64,000 nt of DNA. Source: Clostridiales bacterium (GTDB lineage: Bacteria; Bacillota; Clostridia; Lachnospirales; Lachnospiraceae). Within the stretch, counting starts at the first letter, position 1, and every line of letters starts with the position of its first letter. The notes beneath the pieces are model-generated. The model was not told the DNA's origin. It saw only the letters and a program-made list of their open reading frames with translations, and made no database searches. The stretch covers positions 3,503 to 67,502 of the forward strand of contig JAHAJA010000020.1 of assembly GCA_018372435.1 (NCBI GenBank), given 5' to 3'. Of the stretch, positions 26,678-35,537 are shown piece by piece. The translations under genes were made by a program, and so were the position numbers.

Positions 26678-27412
26678 TTGGCGAAAGAGACAAAATTAGA
26701 TGATTCTGCTGGAATCTATGCTAAAAGAACGAAACAGACGGAACGTGAGAAGATAGGTGATATGACTTTCAAAGAAAAAGTCGCTTATTTTAACATGTAT
26801 TATTTAAAAAAAGTTATTATTAGTGTTTGTATTGCAGGCATATTGGGCTATCTTATTTACCAAACAGTAGCACCAAGACCAGATGAATTATTAAATATAG
26901 CAGTAGTGAATGATTATTTTGAACAAGAAAAATTAAAAGATTTCTTAAGCGATCTAAATACACATTTTGAAGTAGAACCAGGCAAAGAAAAAATCACTTT
27001 TGATTATAGTTATTATATATCAGATGGGGATATGTCCCAAAACTCAATAAGTTCTATTCAGAAGATATCGACTTATGTCTCAGCAAAACAGATTGATGTT
27101 ATTATATCTGATGAAGCATATTTTAAAACATTAACAGAAGATGGTTTCCTTATTAGCTTATCAGATTTACTTCCAGCTGATATGTATACAGAATTAGCTG
27201 ATAAATATTATACAGGAGCAATCAAAGATGAAGACCTAAAGGGAAATGTATCATCTGGCCCACAAGCTCCATATGGTATCTATATTGATAATAGCAAGAT
27301 CTATAAATCTAGTGGTACCACTATAGAAAAACCTATTCTCGGAGTAGTAAGCAATTCACCAAATAAAGAAAACACAATAGAATTAATCAAATACCTGTTA
27401 GAATTAGATTAA
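26678..27412 (+). CDS. Membrane-anchored extracytoplasmic protein of unknown function
   Basis: I do not recognise the family. The protein has a charged cytoplasmic N-terminus of about 45 residues, one transmembrane helix (about 48-66, VIISVCIAGILGYLIYQTV) and an extracytoplasmic domain of about 180 residues. Its pattern (NIAVVNDYFEQEKLKDFL, IDVIISDEAYFKTL, PYGIYIDNSKIYKSSG) looks like a degenerate periplasmic-binding-like fold. I prefer the TTG at 26678 as start because AGAGG lies seven bases upstream; the ATG at 26672 is only two bases after it. The gene is divergent from tyrS and ends in a large hairpin terminator. Confidence 0.7.
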   Translation: MAKETKLDDSAGIYAKRTKQTEREKIGDMTFKEKVAYFNMYYLKKVIISVCIAGILGYLIYQTVAPRPDELLNIAVVNDYFEQEKLKDFLSDLNTHFEVEPGKEKITFDYSYYISDGDMSQNSISSIQKISTYVSAKQIDVIISDEAYFKTLTEDGFLISLSDLLPADMYTELADKYYTGAIKDEDLKGNVSSGPQAPYGIYIDNSKIYKSSGTTIEKPILGVVSNSPNKENTIELIKYLLELD

Positions 27413-27472
27413 AGCAAGAGGCCGTTACAAAATATATATCTTCGCATATTTTTCAGACGGAATGCTTTCATA

Positions 27473-27542
27473 CAACATCAAAAAAACAATCTTCACGAAT
27501 CATCTGTCCAGATGATTTGTTGAAGATTGTTTTTTGATGTTG
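27473..27542. terminator. Large bidirectional hairpin terminator with repeated arm
   Basis: An inverted repeat with outer arms CAACATCAAAAAAACAATCT / complement (about 22 bp with a small bulge) and inner arms ATCATCT / AGATGAT separates the plus-strand membrane-protein gene from the convergent asd gene. The poly-A/poly-T tracts are inside the stem. Its left arm and flank recur at the right end of the window. Confidence 0.85.
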
Positions 27543-27565
27543 CATTTCAAGGCCTACTATCTGAA

Positions 27566-28654
27566 CTATTTTGCTGTAATATATCCTTGAGCTTTTAATA
27601 ATTCTGCGATTAATACTGCACCACCTGCAGCTCCACGTACGGTATTGTGTGATAAGCCAACAAATTTGTAATCATATACTGTATCTTCTCTTAAACGACC
27701 GATTGATACACCCATACCGTTTTCATAATCAACATCTATGTTAATTTGAGGTCTGTTTTCTTCTTCACAATATTGGATGAATTGTTTTGGTGCACTTGGA
27801 AGTTCTAATTCTTGAGGAAGTCCTTTGAAGTTTCTCCAAGCTTCAATCATCTGATCCTTCGTTGGTTTCTTATCAAAACTAACAAATACAGCTGCTGTAT
27901 GGCCGTTTAAAACTGGTACACGGATACATTGTGTTGTAATAACTGGTCCAGCTGCTTTTACGATTTTGCCGTCTTCAACTTTACCCCAGATTCTAAGTGG
28001 TTCTTGTTCACTCTTCTCTTCTTCGCCGCCGATGAAAGGAATAATATTCCCAACCATCTCTGGCCAATCTTTGAATGTTTTACCTGCACCAGAGATTGCT
28101 TGGTAAGTTGTTGCAACAACAACTTTTGGTCCAAATTCTTTTAAAGCATGTAATGCTGGAGTATAGCTTTGAATAGAACAGTTTGGTTTAACAACGATGA
28201 AACCTTTTGTTGTTCCTAAACGTTTCTTTTGATCAGTAATTACTTCCAAATGCTCTGGGTTTAATTCAGGAACTACCATTGGTACATCAGGAGTCCATCT
28301 ATGTGCACTGTTGTTTGATACAACTGGGGTTTCCGTTTTCGCATATGCTTCTTCAATTGCTTTGATTTCATCTTTCGTCATATCAACAGCACTGAATACG
28401 AAATCTACTTTATTAGATACTTCTTCAACTTCATTAACATTTAAAACTACTAATTTCTTAACCGCTTCAGGCATAGGTGTTGTCATTTTCCAACGATCAC
28501 CTACAGCTTCTTCATAAGACTTTCCTGCACTTCTTGGACTAGCTGCTACTGCAACTACTTCAAACCAAGGATGATTCTCTAATAAAGAGATAAAACGTTG
28601 ACCTACCATACCAGTTGCACCAAGAATACCTACTCGTAATTTACTACTCATCAT
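27566..28654 (-). CDS. asd: Aspartate-semialdehyde dehydrogenase
   Basis: Converts aspartyl phosphate to aspartate semialdehyde in the lysine, threonine and methionine pathway; the lysine branch also supplies diaminopimelate for cell wall. The 362-residue protein has the NADP-binding GATGMVGQRF (residues 12-21), the catalytic Cys159 in KPNCSIQ and the catalytic His252 in NGHTAAV. The sequence is of the archaeal/fungal-like subgroup of ASADH, which is common in Clostridia, not the usual bacterial subgroup. Two adjacent ATG codons are possible; the second (28651) has better spacing from GGAGGG. Confidence 0.95.
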   Translation of the reverse strand: MMSSKLRVGILGATGMVGQRFISLLENHPWFEVVAVAASPRSAGKSYEEAVGDRWKMTTPMPEAVKKLVVLNVNEVEEVSNKVDFVFSAVDMTKDEIKAIEEAYAKTETPVVSNNSAHRWTPDVPMVVPELNPEHLEVITDQKKRLGTTKGFIVVKPNCSIQSYTPALHALKEFGPKVVVATTYQAISGAGKTFKDWPEMVGNIIPFIGGEEEKSEQEPLRIWGKVEDGKIVKAAGPVITTQCIRVPVLNGHTAAVFVSFDKKPTKDQMIEAWRNFKGLPQELELPSAPKQFIQYCEEENRPQINIDVDYENGMGVSIGRLREDTVYDYKFVGLSHNTVRGAAGGAVLIAELLKAQGYITAK

Positions 28655-28743
28655 AAACCCTCCATCTTTTTATGTACTGACATTTTAACCGCCTGGAGAC
28701 GTATCTGTCTTTCCACTACGTACATTTGTCTTTTCTAATAAGT

Positions 28744-28772
28744 ATAGTACACTGTTTTGCATAAAAATGCAA
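28744..28772 (-). promoter_or_regulatory. Vegetative promoter of asd
   Basis: The minus strand has TTGCAT (28767-28772) and TACTAT (28744-28749) with a 17-base spacer, about 90 bases upstream of asd. No lysine riboswitch fold was recognised in the leader. Confidence 0.6.
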
Positions 28773-29020
28773 CCATTTTTTCTATTCCTCACTTTTTTTC
28801 GTTACTTTGTTGAATTGTCCAATTAGTTTTCTTTTTTATTTGGTAATAATTTATTTGTCGACCCGAATCTTTCAACTACACCAAATTATATCATTATAAT
28901 ACAAAAACCACCATACAAGATTCTCTGCCGTATACATCTATCTGTATGTACAGGTCATAATCACATATGGTAGTTGCTCCTCTTTACTATATAATTCATT
29001 CGTCCATTTTTCTATAAAGA
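28773..29020. other. Intergenic region between asd promoter and the YvyF-like gene
   Basis: AT-rich sequence without a plausible gene. An imperfect hairpin (ACCACCATA with TATGGTAGT, about 28907-28974) may end transcription of the YvyF-like gene, but it lacks a clean T run. Confidence 0.4.
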
Positions 29021-29323
29021 TTACTCCTTCAGATTTATCTTATTCTTCATATCTACAATTTGTACTCGATCTTCTCTTACGAATTGCATAATAACCTTTA
29101 AACTAACTCCTGTTACTTGTGATACCTCAAAAACAGTTGTATTGGCATGAGATTGTATATATTCCTTAACCTTACTATAATCATCTTTATCTTTATCAAT
29201 GCATTCTGGACAAAGGGATGGACTTCCATAGCTATAGGTTAATAACTTATGACATCTTTGGCAAGTTCTTATTGTTGGAAAATTATTTGGTGATGTAGCA
29301 TTCAACAAAGTCACCCCTTTCAT
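29021..29323 (-). CDS. Small zinc-ribbon protein, YvyF/flagellar-operon-protein-like
   Basis: A 100-residue protein with a zinc ribbon (CQRCH near residue 21 and CPEC near residue 38) followed by a helical segment that ends in a helix-turn-helix-like stretch (TTVFEVSQVTGVSLKVIMQFVREDRVQIV). This order is that of the YvyF/TIGR03826 flagellar operon proteins, thought to be regulators, but no flagellar genes are near. The start could also be one of the TTG codons at 29305-29308, since AAAGGGGTGA overlaps the first codons. Confidence 0.6.
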   Translation of the reverse strand: MKGVTLLNATSPNNFPTIRTCQRCHKLLTYSYGSPSLCPECIDKDKDDYSKVKEYIQSHANTTVFEVSQVTGVSLKVIMQFVREDRVQIVDMKNKINLKE

Positions 29324-29573
29324 CTCTTATATAACTGGCATTATCAAACTCATGAAATCCTTAAGATACTACTTACTTCTCATATATTCTAATATTATGC
29401 AGCAATTTTTTATAATTTGCAATAGTTCCAAGAGCTTAGTAAGCACTTGTTAAACTATTATTGATAGCAACTATTAATTTAGTAACTAAATTAATTTGAT
29501 TGTATTGAAAAGACTTTGTCTTTCTGCTATTATAGGTCTGCTTATAGAATATTTCAGGAGGTTTTTGAACATT

Positions 29574-30812
29574 ATGTCGTTAAAGATAAATTGTCTCATC
29601 GCACAATCTGGAGGACCGACTACAGCTATAAACTCCAGTCTTGCAGGTGTGATTCATCAAGCTTTACAATCTACAAACGTTGATAAAATATATGGTTCCT
29701 TAAATGGTATACAAGGGGTTTTAAAAGATGACCTTATCGATTTAACGGAAACTTTTCATATAGATTCCAATAATCTATCAACTCTAATCAATACGCCATC
29801 TATGTTTCTTGGCTCTTGCAGATATAAATTATCAGATCCACTTGTTGATGATTCTGATTATCGTACAATCTTTCAACTATTCTCTGGTTATAACATAAAA
29901 TATTTCTTCTATATTGGTGGAAATGACTCCATGGATACCGTCAACAAATTATCTTCCTTTGCATTAAAACATAATATTGATGTTAGAGTTATTGGTATTC
30001 CTAAAACGATTGATAATGACCTTACTTGTATTGATCATACTCCCGGTTTTGGATCTGCTGCCAAATACATTGCGTCTTCTATTCTTGAGATTTCACATGA
30101 CGCATATATCTATGACACCAAAAGCGTATCCATCGTTGAAATTATGGGAAGAAATGCTGGTTGGCTAACTGCCGCTTCTGCTCTTGCAAGAACGGGATAC
30201 AGTGATGCACCACATCTAATCTATCTGCCTGAACACCCTTTCTCAACCGCCTCCTTCGTCAATGACGTTCGTGAACAATTACAAAAGCGTAATCATGTAA
30301 TTATTGCTGTATCAGAAGGTATTAAAGATCCTGCTGGCAAATATATCTCAGCAAACTCAACAGGTACTGATCAGTTTGGACATGTTATGTTAAGCGGGAC
30401 TGGTAAATACCTCGAAAACCTTATAAAAAACACAATCAATTGTAAAGTACGTTCCATCGAATTAAATGTATTGCAGCGTTGTGCTTCTCATATATCTTCT
30501 AGAACAGATCTTGACGAAGCATACGAACTTGGTAAAAAAGCCTTCAACCTTGCTGATCAAGGAGAAACTGCAAAGATGGCTACCTTAACTCGTACAAGCA
30601 ATATACCATATACAGTTTCTTATGGTAGCACAGATGTTTCCAATGTGGCTAATGTAGAAAAATGTGTTCCTCGTGAATGGATTACCGTGACTGGCAATGA
30701 TGTTACCGAAGAACTAGTTGATTATATCTATCCATTAATCCAAGGGGAAGTTCCATTAACCTATCATAATGGTATTCCTGCTTACCTTCCTGTAGAGCAT
30801 CTACTACGCTAA
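29574..30812 (+). CDS. pfp: 6-phosphofructokinase, probably pyrophosphate-dependent
   Basis: Catalyses phosphorylation of fructose-6-phosphate in glycolysis. From the ATG at 29574 (MSLKINCLIAQ), behind AGGAGG, it has 412 residues. The phosphate motif is QSGGPTTAIN. Two positions decide the donor: ATP enzymes have Gly-Gly-Asp-Gly-Ser and Pro-Gly-Thr, whereas here the motifs are GGNDS (Asp118) and PKTIDND (Lys144), the pattern of PPi-dependent enzymes. The catalytic base is Asp147, and MGRNAGW binds the substrate. The Asn in GGNDS replaces the more usual Asp. The reaction with PPi would be reversible and save ATP in a fermenting cell. Confidence 0.88.
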   Translation: MSLKINCLIAQSGGPTTAINSSLAGVIHQALQSTNVDKIYGSLNGIQGVLKDDLIDLTETFHIDSNNLSTLINTPSMFLGSCRYKLSDPLVDDSDYRTIFQLFSGYNIKYFFYIGGNDSMDTVNKLSSFALKHNIDVRVIGIPKTIDNDLTCIDHTPGFGSAAKYIASSILEISHDAYIYDTKSVSIVEIMGRNAGWLTAASALARTGYSDAPHLIYLPEHPFSTASFVNDVREQLQKRNHVIIAVSEGIKDPAGKYISANSTGTDQFGHVMLSGTGKYLENLIKNTINCKVRSIELNVLQRCASHISSRTDLDEAYELGKKAFNLADQGETAKMATLTRTSNIPYTVSYGSTDVSNVANVEKCVPREWITVTGNDVTEELVDYIYPLIQGEVPLTYHNGIPAYLPVEHLLR

Positions 30813-30855
30813 AAGCTTTTTTAGATTTAAAAGCAATGAAATACAACGTAAAAAA

Positions 30856-30928
30856 ACAATCTTGAGAGTTTATGTGTCAGCGGTGAATACGACATATTCG
30901 CAGCTGACATTCAAAATTTCAAGATTGT
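30856..30928. terminator. Long bidirectional terminator between pfp and dusB
   Basis: Outer arms ACAATCTTGA and TCAAGATTGT enclose a second stem TGTCAGC / GCTGACA and a third (GTGAATA / TATTCGC). A-rich sequence on the left and CTTTTTT on the right allow termination in both directions. The left flank, ATACAACGTAAAAAAACAAT, matches the arm of the hairpin at 27473. Confidence 0.85.
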
Positions 30929-30935
30929 CTTTTTT

Positions 30936-31910
30936 CTATTCTTCTATCATACTTTTATATTGCATCATCAAAGCTTCTAGTTCTTCTAAACTTGCAATCT
31001 CATTAACAGCATTACGTAATTTAGCCGATTTTGGATACCCTGTTGTGTACCATGCTACATGCTTACGCATCTCTCGAATACCAACGTATTCTCCTTTGAA
31101 CGTAATCTGCAATTTGGCATGTCTTAGTATCATCTCAATAACTTCATCTACGTGTGGCTTCTCTGGAATAATGCCAGTAACAAAATACTCTTTGATCTGA
31201 GCGAATAACCATGGGTTTCCTTGAATACCTCTTCCGATCATAATGCCATCACAACCTGTTTCTTCTGTGATTCTCTTTGCATCTTCTACTGTCACTACAT
31301 CTCCATTCCCTATAACAGGTATAGAAACTGCTTCCTTAACTTGTCTGATAATATCCCAATTAGCTCTACCACTATAGTATTGAGCTCTAGTACGTCCATG
31401 AACAGCTACTGCTGCCGCACCATTTTGTTCAATAATCTTTGCAATCTCAACAGCATTTATGCAGGTCTCATCAAACCCTGTTCGGATTTTTACCGTAAGT
31501 GGCTTTTTTATAGCACGCGAAACTTTATAAACAATTTCACCAACTAACTTAGGATCCTTTAATAGTGCTGAACCCTCACCATTGTTTACAACTTTTGGTA
31601 CTGGACACCCCATATTAATATCCAAGATATCAAAATTACGATGTTCAATTCGTTTGGCCATCTCACTTAAGATATCTGGATCAGCGCCAAACAATTGTAA
31701 CGCTACTGGGCGTTCCTCTTCCTTCACTTCAAGAAGTATCTCTGTATTCTTATTGTTGTACATAATTCCCTTGGCACTTACCATCTCTGTGTAGATTAAG
31801 TCAGCCCCTTGTTCCTTACATAATAAACGAAATGGCAGGTCAGTTACTCCCGCCATTGGTCCTACTATTAAATTTCCACCAATATTAACATTTCCTATTT
31901 GTAAATTCAT
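30936..31910 (-). CDS. dusB: tRNA-dihydrouridine synthase (DusB type)
   Basis: FMN enzyme that reduces uridines in the tRNA D-loop. The 324-residue protein opens with the FMN barrel segment VGPMAGVTDLPFR (16-28), has the catalytic Cys102 in NMGCPVPKV, KIRTGFD and the FMN phosphate-binding GCDGIMIGRGIQGNPWLF. It lies directly downstream of coaX (28 bases), a common clostridial arrangement. Confidence 0.95.
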   Translation of the reverse strand: MNLQIGNVNIGGNLIVGPMAGVTDLPFRLLCKEQGADLIYTEMVSAKGIMYNNKNTEILLEVKEEERPVALQLFGADPDILSEMAKRIEHRNFDILDINMGCPVPKVVNNGEGSALLKDPKLVGEIVYKVSRAIKKPLTVKIRTGFDETCINAVEIAKIIEQNGAAAVAVHGRTRAQYYSGRANWDIIRQVKEAVSIPVIGNGDVVTVEDAKRITEETGCDGIMIGRGIQGNPWLFAQIKEYFVTGIIPEKPHVDEVIEMILRHAKLQITFKGEYVGIREMRKHVAWYTTGYPKSAKLRNAVNEIASLEELEALMMQYKSMIEE

Positions 31911-31938
31911 AACACGTTCCGTGCCTTTCTAAATAGCT

Positions 31939-32718
31939 CTAATTCTTTCTACTTCTAAACTTTTCATAGATCAGTCGTAGTCCATTCATAGTAAGTGCTG
32001 AATCATATATATGAATCTCCTCCGTTGCATCAGCAATAATCTTACCTAATCCTCCTGTTGCAACTACCTTGATATCCTTAATTCCACTTTCTTCTTTCAT
32101 CTTCTTAATGATATATTCCGTCTGTCCAATATATCCATATACAAGCCCCGCTTGCATACTTGTGACCGTATCCTTAGCTAAGATAGAATCCGGTTTCTTA
32201 ATCTCAACCTCTGGAAGCGCTGCCGTATCAGACCACAACGCATTAGCACAGATACGAATACCTGGACTCGTGAGACCTGCCACGAAAGAACCATCTTCTA
32301 AGATTAAATCATATGTGGTCGCTGTTCCAAAATCAATTACTATTAATGGTCCACCATATGTCTCATATGCCGCTACTAAATCAACAATTCGATCTGGACC
32401 TACTTCTCTAGGATTTGCAGTCGCAATCTTAATCCCCGTCTTCGTTCCGGCTCCAACTATAATTGGAGTTACATTCAGATATTTGATAATACCATTCTTA
32501 AAGGAGTGCATAATATTAGGCACAACAGAGGATATAATAACAGCCTCTATATTCTCAGGTTGTATACCTCTTGTAAGTATTAATTCTCGTATAAATATTC
32601 CATATTCATCGGAAGTACGAGCTACCTTAGTCGTCATTCGGAATGTTCCAATTAACTCCTTTTCCTTGAATATGCCTAATGTTATATTCGTATTCCCTAC
32701 GTCTACTACAAGTAACAT
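31939..32718 (-). CDS. coaX: Type III pantothenate kinase CoaX
   Basis: First step of coenzyme A synthesis: phosphorylation of pantothenate. The 259-residue ASKHA-fold protein has the phosphate loop DVGNTNITLG (6-15), GPDRIVDLVAAYE (pantothenate and dimer region), IDFGTATTYD and a GGLGKII segment. It needs a monovalent cation and is not feedback-inhibited by CoA in the family. Confidence 0.96.
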   Translation of the reverse strand: MLLVVDVGNTNITLGIFKEKELIGTFRMTTKVARTSDEYGIFIRELILTRGIQPENIEAVIISSVVPNIMHSFKNGIIKYLNVTPIIVGAGTKTGIKIATANPREVGPDRIVDLVAAYETYGGPLIVIDFGTATTYDLILEDGSFVAGLTSPGIRICANALWSDTAALPEVEIKKPDSILAKDTVTSMQAGLVYGYIGQTEYIIKKMKEESGIKDIKVVATGGLGKIIADATEEIHIYDSALTMNGLRLIYEKFRSRKN

Positions 32719-32754
32719 ATCTTTTATCCTTCCTAGGTCAATAACAATATTGAA

Positions 32755-33060
32755 CTATAATTCGTAATCAACACAAGCACGGCTTAGCTTTACCCTGCCT
32801 ATAAATGCTCCCACTTTTAGATGTTCTGGATGCATTGCATAACGATTCAAATCATCAAAGGAATCAAAATCGCAAGTAAGACATAATGTATAATTCGTGC
32901 TATCTGCATCTGAGTCGTTAATCCCTATTTCCATGCGACGAATAAAATCCAACTTCTGCGTTAGCTCCAATAACTGATTTTTTGCAATAACTGCATTCTC
33001 AATTGCTGTTTTCCCTTCCGCTTCTTTTGCAAATTCGAACATTACAATATGTCTAACCAT
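32755..33060 (-). CDS. Dabb (stress-responsive A/B barrel) domain protein
   Basis: A 101-residue protein covering a single Dabb domain: the opening MVRHIVMFEFA, the conserved RRMEIGIND, and LCLTCDFDSFDDLNRYAMHPEHLKV are all in place. Such dimeric ferredoxin-like barrels have varied or unknown functions. It lies between the DUF1292 gene and coaX, with 27 and 36 base gaps, and is probably co-transcribed. Confidence 0.88.
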   Translation of the reverse strand: MVRHIVMFEFAKEAEGKTAIENAVIAKNQLLELTQKLDFIRRMEIGINDSDADSTNYTLCLTCDFDSFDDLNRYAMHPEHLKVGAFIGRVKLSRACVDYEL

Positions 33061-33087
33061 GGCATTTCATCCCTTCTATTGCTTCAT

Positions 33088-33438
33088 TTATTTGTTATCA
33101 AGTAAATTTGAAACATCTTCATTTAAGAAAAATGCTTTATAATAAAGCTCTAATGCTTCTAATAACTCTTCTTTTGTTCTTTGTAATTCTTTAATTTTAA
33201 GCACACTACCAACTTCATCAAATAATAAATCGCCTTCATCTGCTTCAACATGGAATACTAATGTACCATCTTCTTCATATTGAAGAGTAAGAATACCACC
33301 AATATCCTCCGTGTATAATACACACATGATCTGAAGTTCTTCTTTGACCCCATCTGGTAATTCTTTAAAATCATCATTTAAATAATATTTCTGCTCATAT
33401 GCACTAGATGCACATAAGATAACGTTATCTTGATACAT
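33088..33438 (-). CDS. DUF1292 family protein
   Basis: A small acidic protein of 116 residues. The start at 33438 (MYQDNVILCASSAYEQKYYLN) follows TAGGAGAA; a frame nine codons longer has no ribosome site. The segment LPDGVKEELQIMCVLYTEDIGGILTLQYEEDGTLVFHVEAD matches the DUF1292 layout in which acidic and beta-rich parts alternate. Function unknown; often found in clostridial genomes close to tRNA and ribosome-maturation genes. Confidence 0.75.
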   Translation of the reverse strand: MYQDNVILCASSAYEQKYYLNDDFKELPDGVKEELQIMCVLYTEDIGGILTLQYEEDGTLVFHVEADEGDLLFDEVGSVLKIKELQRTKEELLEALELYYKAFFLNEDVSNLLDNK

Positions 33439-33498
33439 AATTTCTCCTATAGATATCGTACACATAGTTACGACAATACTGACCTTTCAGTTGCGAAA

Positions 33499-34332
33499 CT
33501 ATTTTATATCAACTCCACCAAAAATACAAGCACCATTTACATAAATTGTTGGCATATTCATACCTTCTGTCATAGAAGGAGTAACCGTTTTGTTATCTAC
33601 ACCACCAAAGATTGCTGTACAATTTGAAACAACTCTTACGTTGGATGGCACATGGATATCAATGCCACCGAATACTGCAGTTACATCTATAATTACATCT
33701 TTATCAATAATAGCATTACGCAGATTAAGATCAATGCCGCCAAATATGGCAGTAACAGCAACTCCACCAAAGTATAAGCCATTATAGTTCAAATCCTTAC
33801 CAGAAAAGATAGCATTTACATTCGTGTCATTAATTGTATTGTATGCCCCGCTGCTACTGCCTGTATTAAAATTTGCGTTATTGTTATCTGAATACGTGTT
33901 AGAATTGCTATCCGTGTTTGTTGAGTTAGTTGAGTTAGTTGTGTTAGTTGAATCATAGGTGTATGTGTAAGTACTCTCTGTTTTATTGTTATTTTGATAA
34001 AAATCACCGTTCTTGTTTCTTCTACCTTCATCAAAGATTAATTTCAGACCAATGATAACAAAGATAAAGGCAACAATTAATTTACCAAACATATGCCAAG
34101 CAATAAAATCTTGCGCTGCTAATAATAACATTACACCAACTGCAAGACCGATAGCGCTTCCGGTTCTGTTTCCTCTTTCGCACAAGCCAATTGCACTAGG
34201 AATGATGATAAACAAGGTCCACCAGCCATCAAAGAAAATATCAAAATCTGCTCCGAATGCTTTCGCACCAATTAACACACCAAGTGCTATAATAATTAAT
34301 CCCCAAATAAATCCTGTTGTAGAACGTTTCAT
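33499..34332 (-). CDS. LiaF-like membrane protein with C-terminal beta 'toastrack' domain
   Basis: A 277-residue envelope protein (start at 34332, behind AGGAGG). The N-terminal third holds about four hydrophobic segments (TTGFIWGLIIIALGVLIGA, WTLFIIIPSAIGL, AIGLAVGVMLLLAA, LIVAFIFVIIGLKLIF). A long Thr/Ser/Asn-rich linker with TNSTNSTN repeats follows. The C-terminal 100 residues repeat the strand motif AIFGG(I/V)D-LN, the pattern of the LiaF C-terminal domain. LiaF proteins restrain LiaRS-type cell-wall stress signalling; no LiaRS homologue is next to it here. Short DNA direct repeats encode the linker. Confidence 0.82.
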   Translation of the reverse strand: MKRSTTGFIWGLIIIALGVLIGAKAFGADFDIFFDGWWTLFIIIPSAIGLCERGNRTGSAIGLAVGVMLLLAAQDFIAWHMFGKLIVAFIFVIIGLKLIFDEGRRNKNGDFYQNNNKTESTYTYTYDSTNTTNSTNSTNTDSNSNTYSDNNNANFNTGSSSGAYNTINDTNVNAIFSGKDLNYNGLYFGGVAVTAIFGGIDLNLRNAIIDKDVIIDVTAVFGGIDIHVPSNVRVVSNCTAIFGGVDNKTVTPSMTEGMNMPTIYVNGACIFGGVDIK

Positions 34333-34454
34333 ACTTTGCCTCCTATTCTTATACCCCACTCCGAGATATCAGTTATTTTCAATCCTTCGTAGGTGTGTAC
34401 CCTACTTCCAGGTCAATGATACCAATCTGAATTCCATGTCATCAGCCTACTTTT

Positions 34455-34483
34455 AATATACTTCATTCTTACTGATTGTGCAA
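34455..34483 (-). promoter_or_regulatory. Promoter of the LiaF-like gene
   Basis: TTGCAC (34478-34483) and TATATT (34455-34460) on the minus strand are 17 bases apart, about 120 bases before the gene. Confidence 0.6.
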
Positions 34484-34510
34484 TGGATATAAGGTAAGAA
34501 AACAAAGTCG

Positions 34511-34536
34511 TGACAATTGTCATGTGACAATTGTTA
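34511..34536. promoter_or_regulatory. Double palindrome upstream of the LiaF-like promoter
   Basis: TGACAATTGTCA (34511-34522) is a perfect 12-bp palindrome and is followed two bases later by the near copy TGACAATTGTTA (34525-34536). It ends about 30 bases upstream of the -35 box and only four bases past birA, so it may be a regulator site. No regulator was identified. Confidence 0.45.
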
Positions 34537-34540
34537 ACTA

Positions 34541-35521
34541 TTACGTATAGGAGTATAAACCTCGGACTGAAACTTCACCAGAGTACACTTCCACCCGCTC
34601 ATGATTATCCTTCTCAACAATCAAATGTCCTTCGTCGGTAATTCCTCTAGCAACTCCTGTATAAGAATCGTCCTCAGTAAGAATCCTTACTACTTGATCC
34701 TTATTAATCAGAACCTTTGAATATGTTTCCTTCAACTCACTTAGATCATGGGTTTTAAGAAAACGTTCATAATAACATTCAAGATATTCCATCGTCTTAG
34801 CAATTAACTGAGCACGACCAATGGATTTTCCTGATTCCAACAATAAAGAAGTAGCCTTGTCCTTTAGTTCCTCAGGAAAGTCTTTCATACTTACATTAAC
34901 ACCAATACCTACAACGATATGATTGATATAATCAACTTCTGCACTTAGTTCTGTTAGAATACCAGCTACTTTCTTTTTGTTAACAACAACATCATTGGGC
35001 CATTTTATCTTGGCTTCTAAGCCTGTCAAATCGGTAATCGCATCATTTAATGCTAATGCAGCGACTAAGGTTAACATCGAGGCATATACTGGCTTCATCT
35101 TTGGTTTAAGAATAACCGTCATAAATATCCCCGAACCTTTTGGTGATTCCCAATACCGTCCTCTTCTACCTTTTCCTTGAATCTGTTTATCAGATACAAT
35201 TAACGTTCCTTCTTCTTTTCCTTCATCCGCTAATTGCTTGGCTACTGTATTGGTAGAAGTTACTTCATCATAAGAAAAAACTTGCCTTCCCATATAGTTT
35301 GTTTGTAATTTACTAAGAATAGCTTCACTGGTAACAACATCAGGCTGGCTAAGCAAGCGATACCCTTTGTTTGATACTGAATCAATGAGGTATCCTTCTT
35401 CTTTCAGACGGTTAATCACTTTCCATACCGCTGTCCTTGACACACCTAGTTGTTCACATAGCTGTTGACCTGATACATAACCATCACTATTGCTTAAAAT
35501 TGTTAGTATTTTCGTCTTCAT
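34541..35521 (-). CDS. birA: Bifunctional biotin-protein ligase / biotin operon repressor
   Basis: A 326-residue BirA of the regulatory class. The N-terminal winged helix includes YVSGQQLCEQLGVSRTAVWKVINRLKEEGY (about 13-42). The catalytic domain has the biotinyl-AMP loop GKGRRGRYWESPKGSG and the biotin-binding KWPNDVVVNKKKVAGIL, followed by the C-terminal SH3-like domain. It links biotin to carboxylase carrier proteins and probably represses biotin genes; no biotin gene or box was seen close by. Confidence 0.96.
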   Translation of the reverse strand: MKTKILTILSNSDGYVSGQQLCEQLGVSRTAVWKVINRLKEEGYLIDSVSNKGYRLLSQPDVVTSEAILSKLQTNYMGRQVFSYDEVTSTNTVAKQLADEGKEEGTLIVSDKQIQGKGRRGRYWESPKGSGIFMTVILKPKMKPVYASMLTLVAALALNDAITDLTGLEAKIKWPNDVVVNKKKVAGILTELSAEVDYINHIVVGIGVNVSMKDFPEELKDKATSLLLESGKSIGRAQLIAKTMEYLECYYERFLKTHDLSELKETYSKVLINKDQVVRILTEDDSYTGVARGITDEGHLIVEKDNHERVEVYSGEVSVRGLYSYT

Positions 35522-35537
35522 CCCGAGTCACTTCTTT

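Noticed and set aside
33920..33955. Tandem GTTGAGTTAGTT-type repeats examined as a CRISPR or other array.
   Set aside because: They are inside the LiaF-like gene and encode the Thr/Ser/Asn linker; units are short, contiguous and have no spacers.
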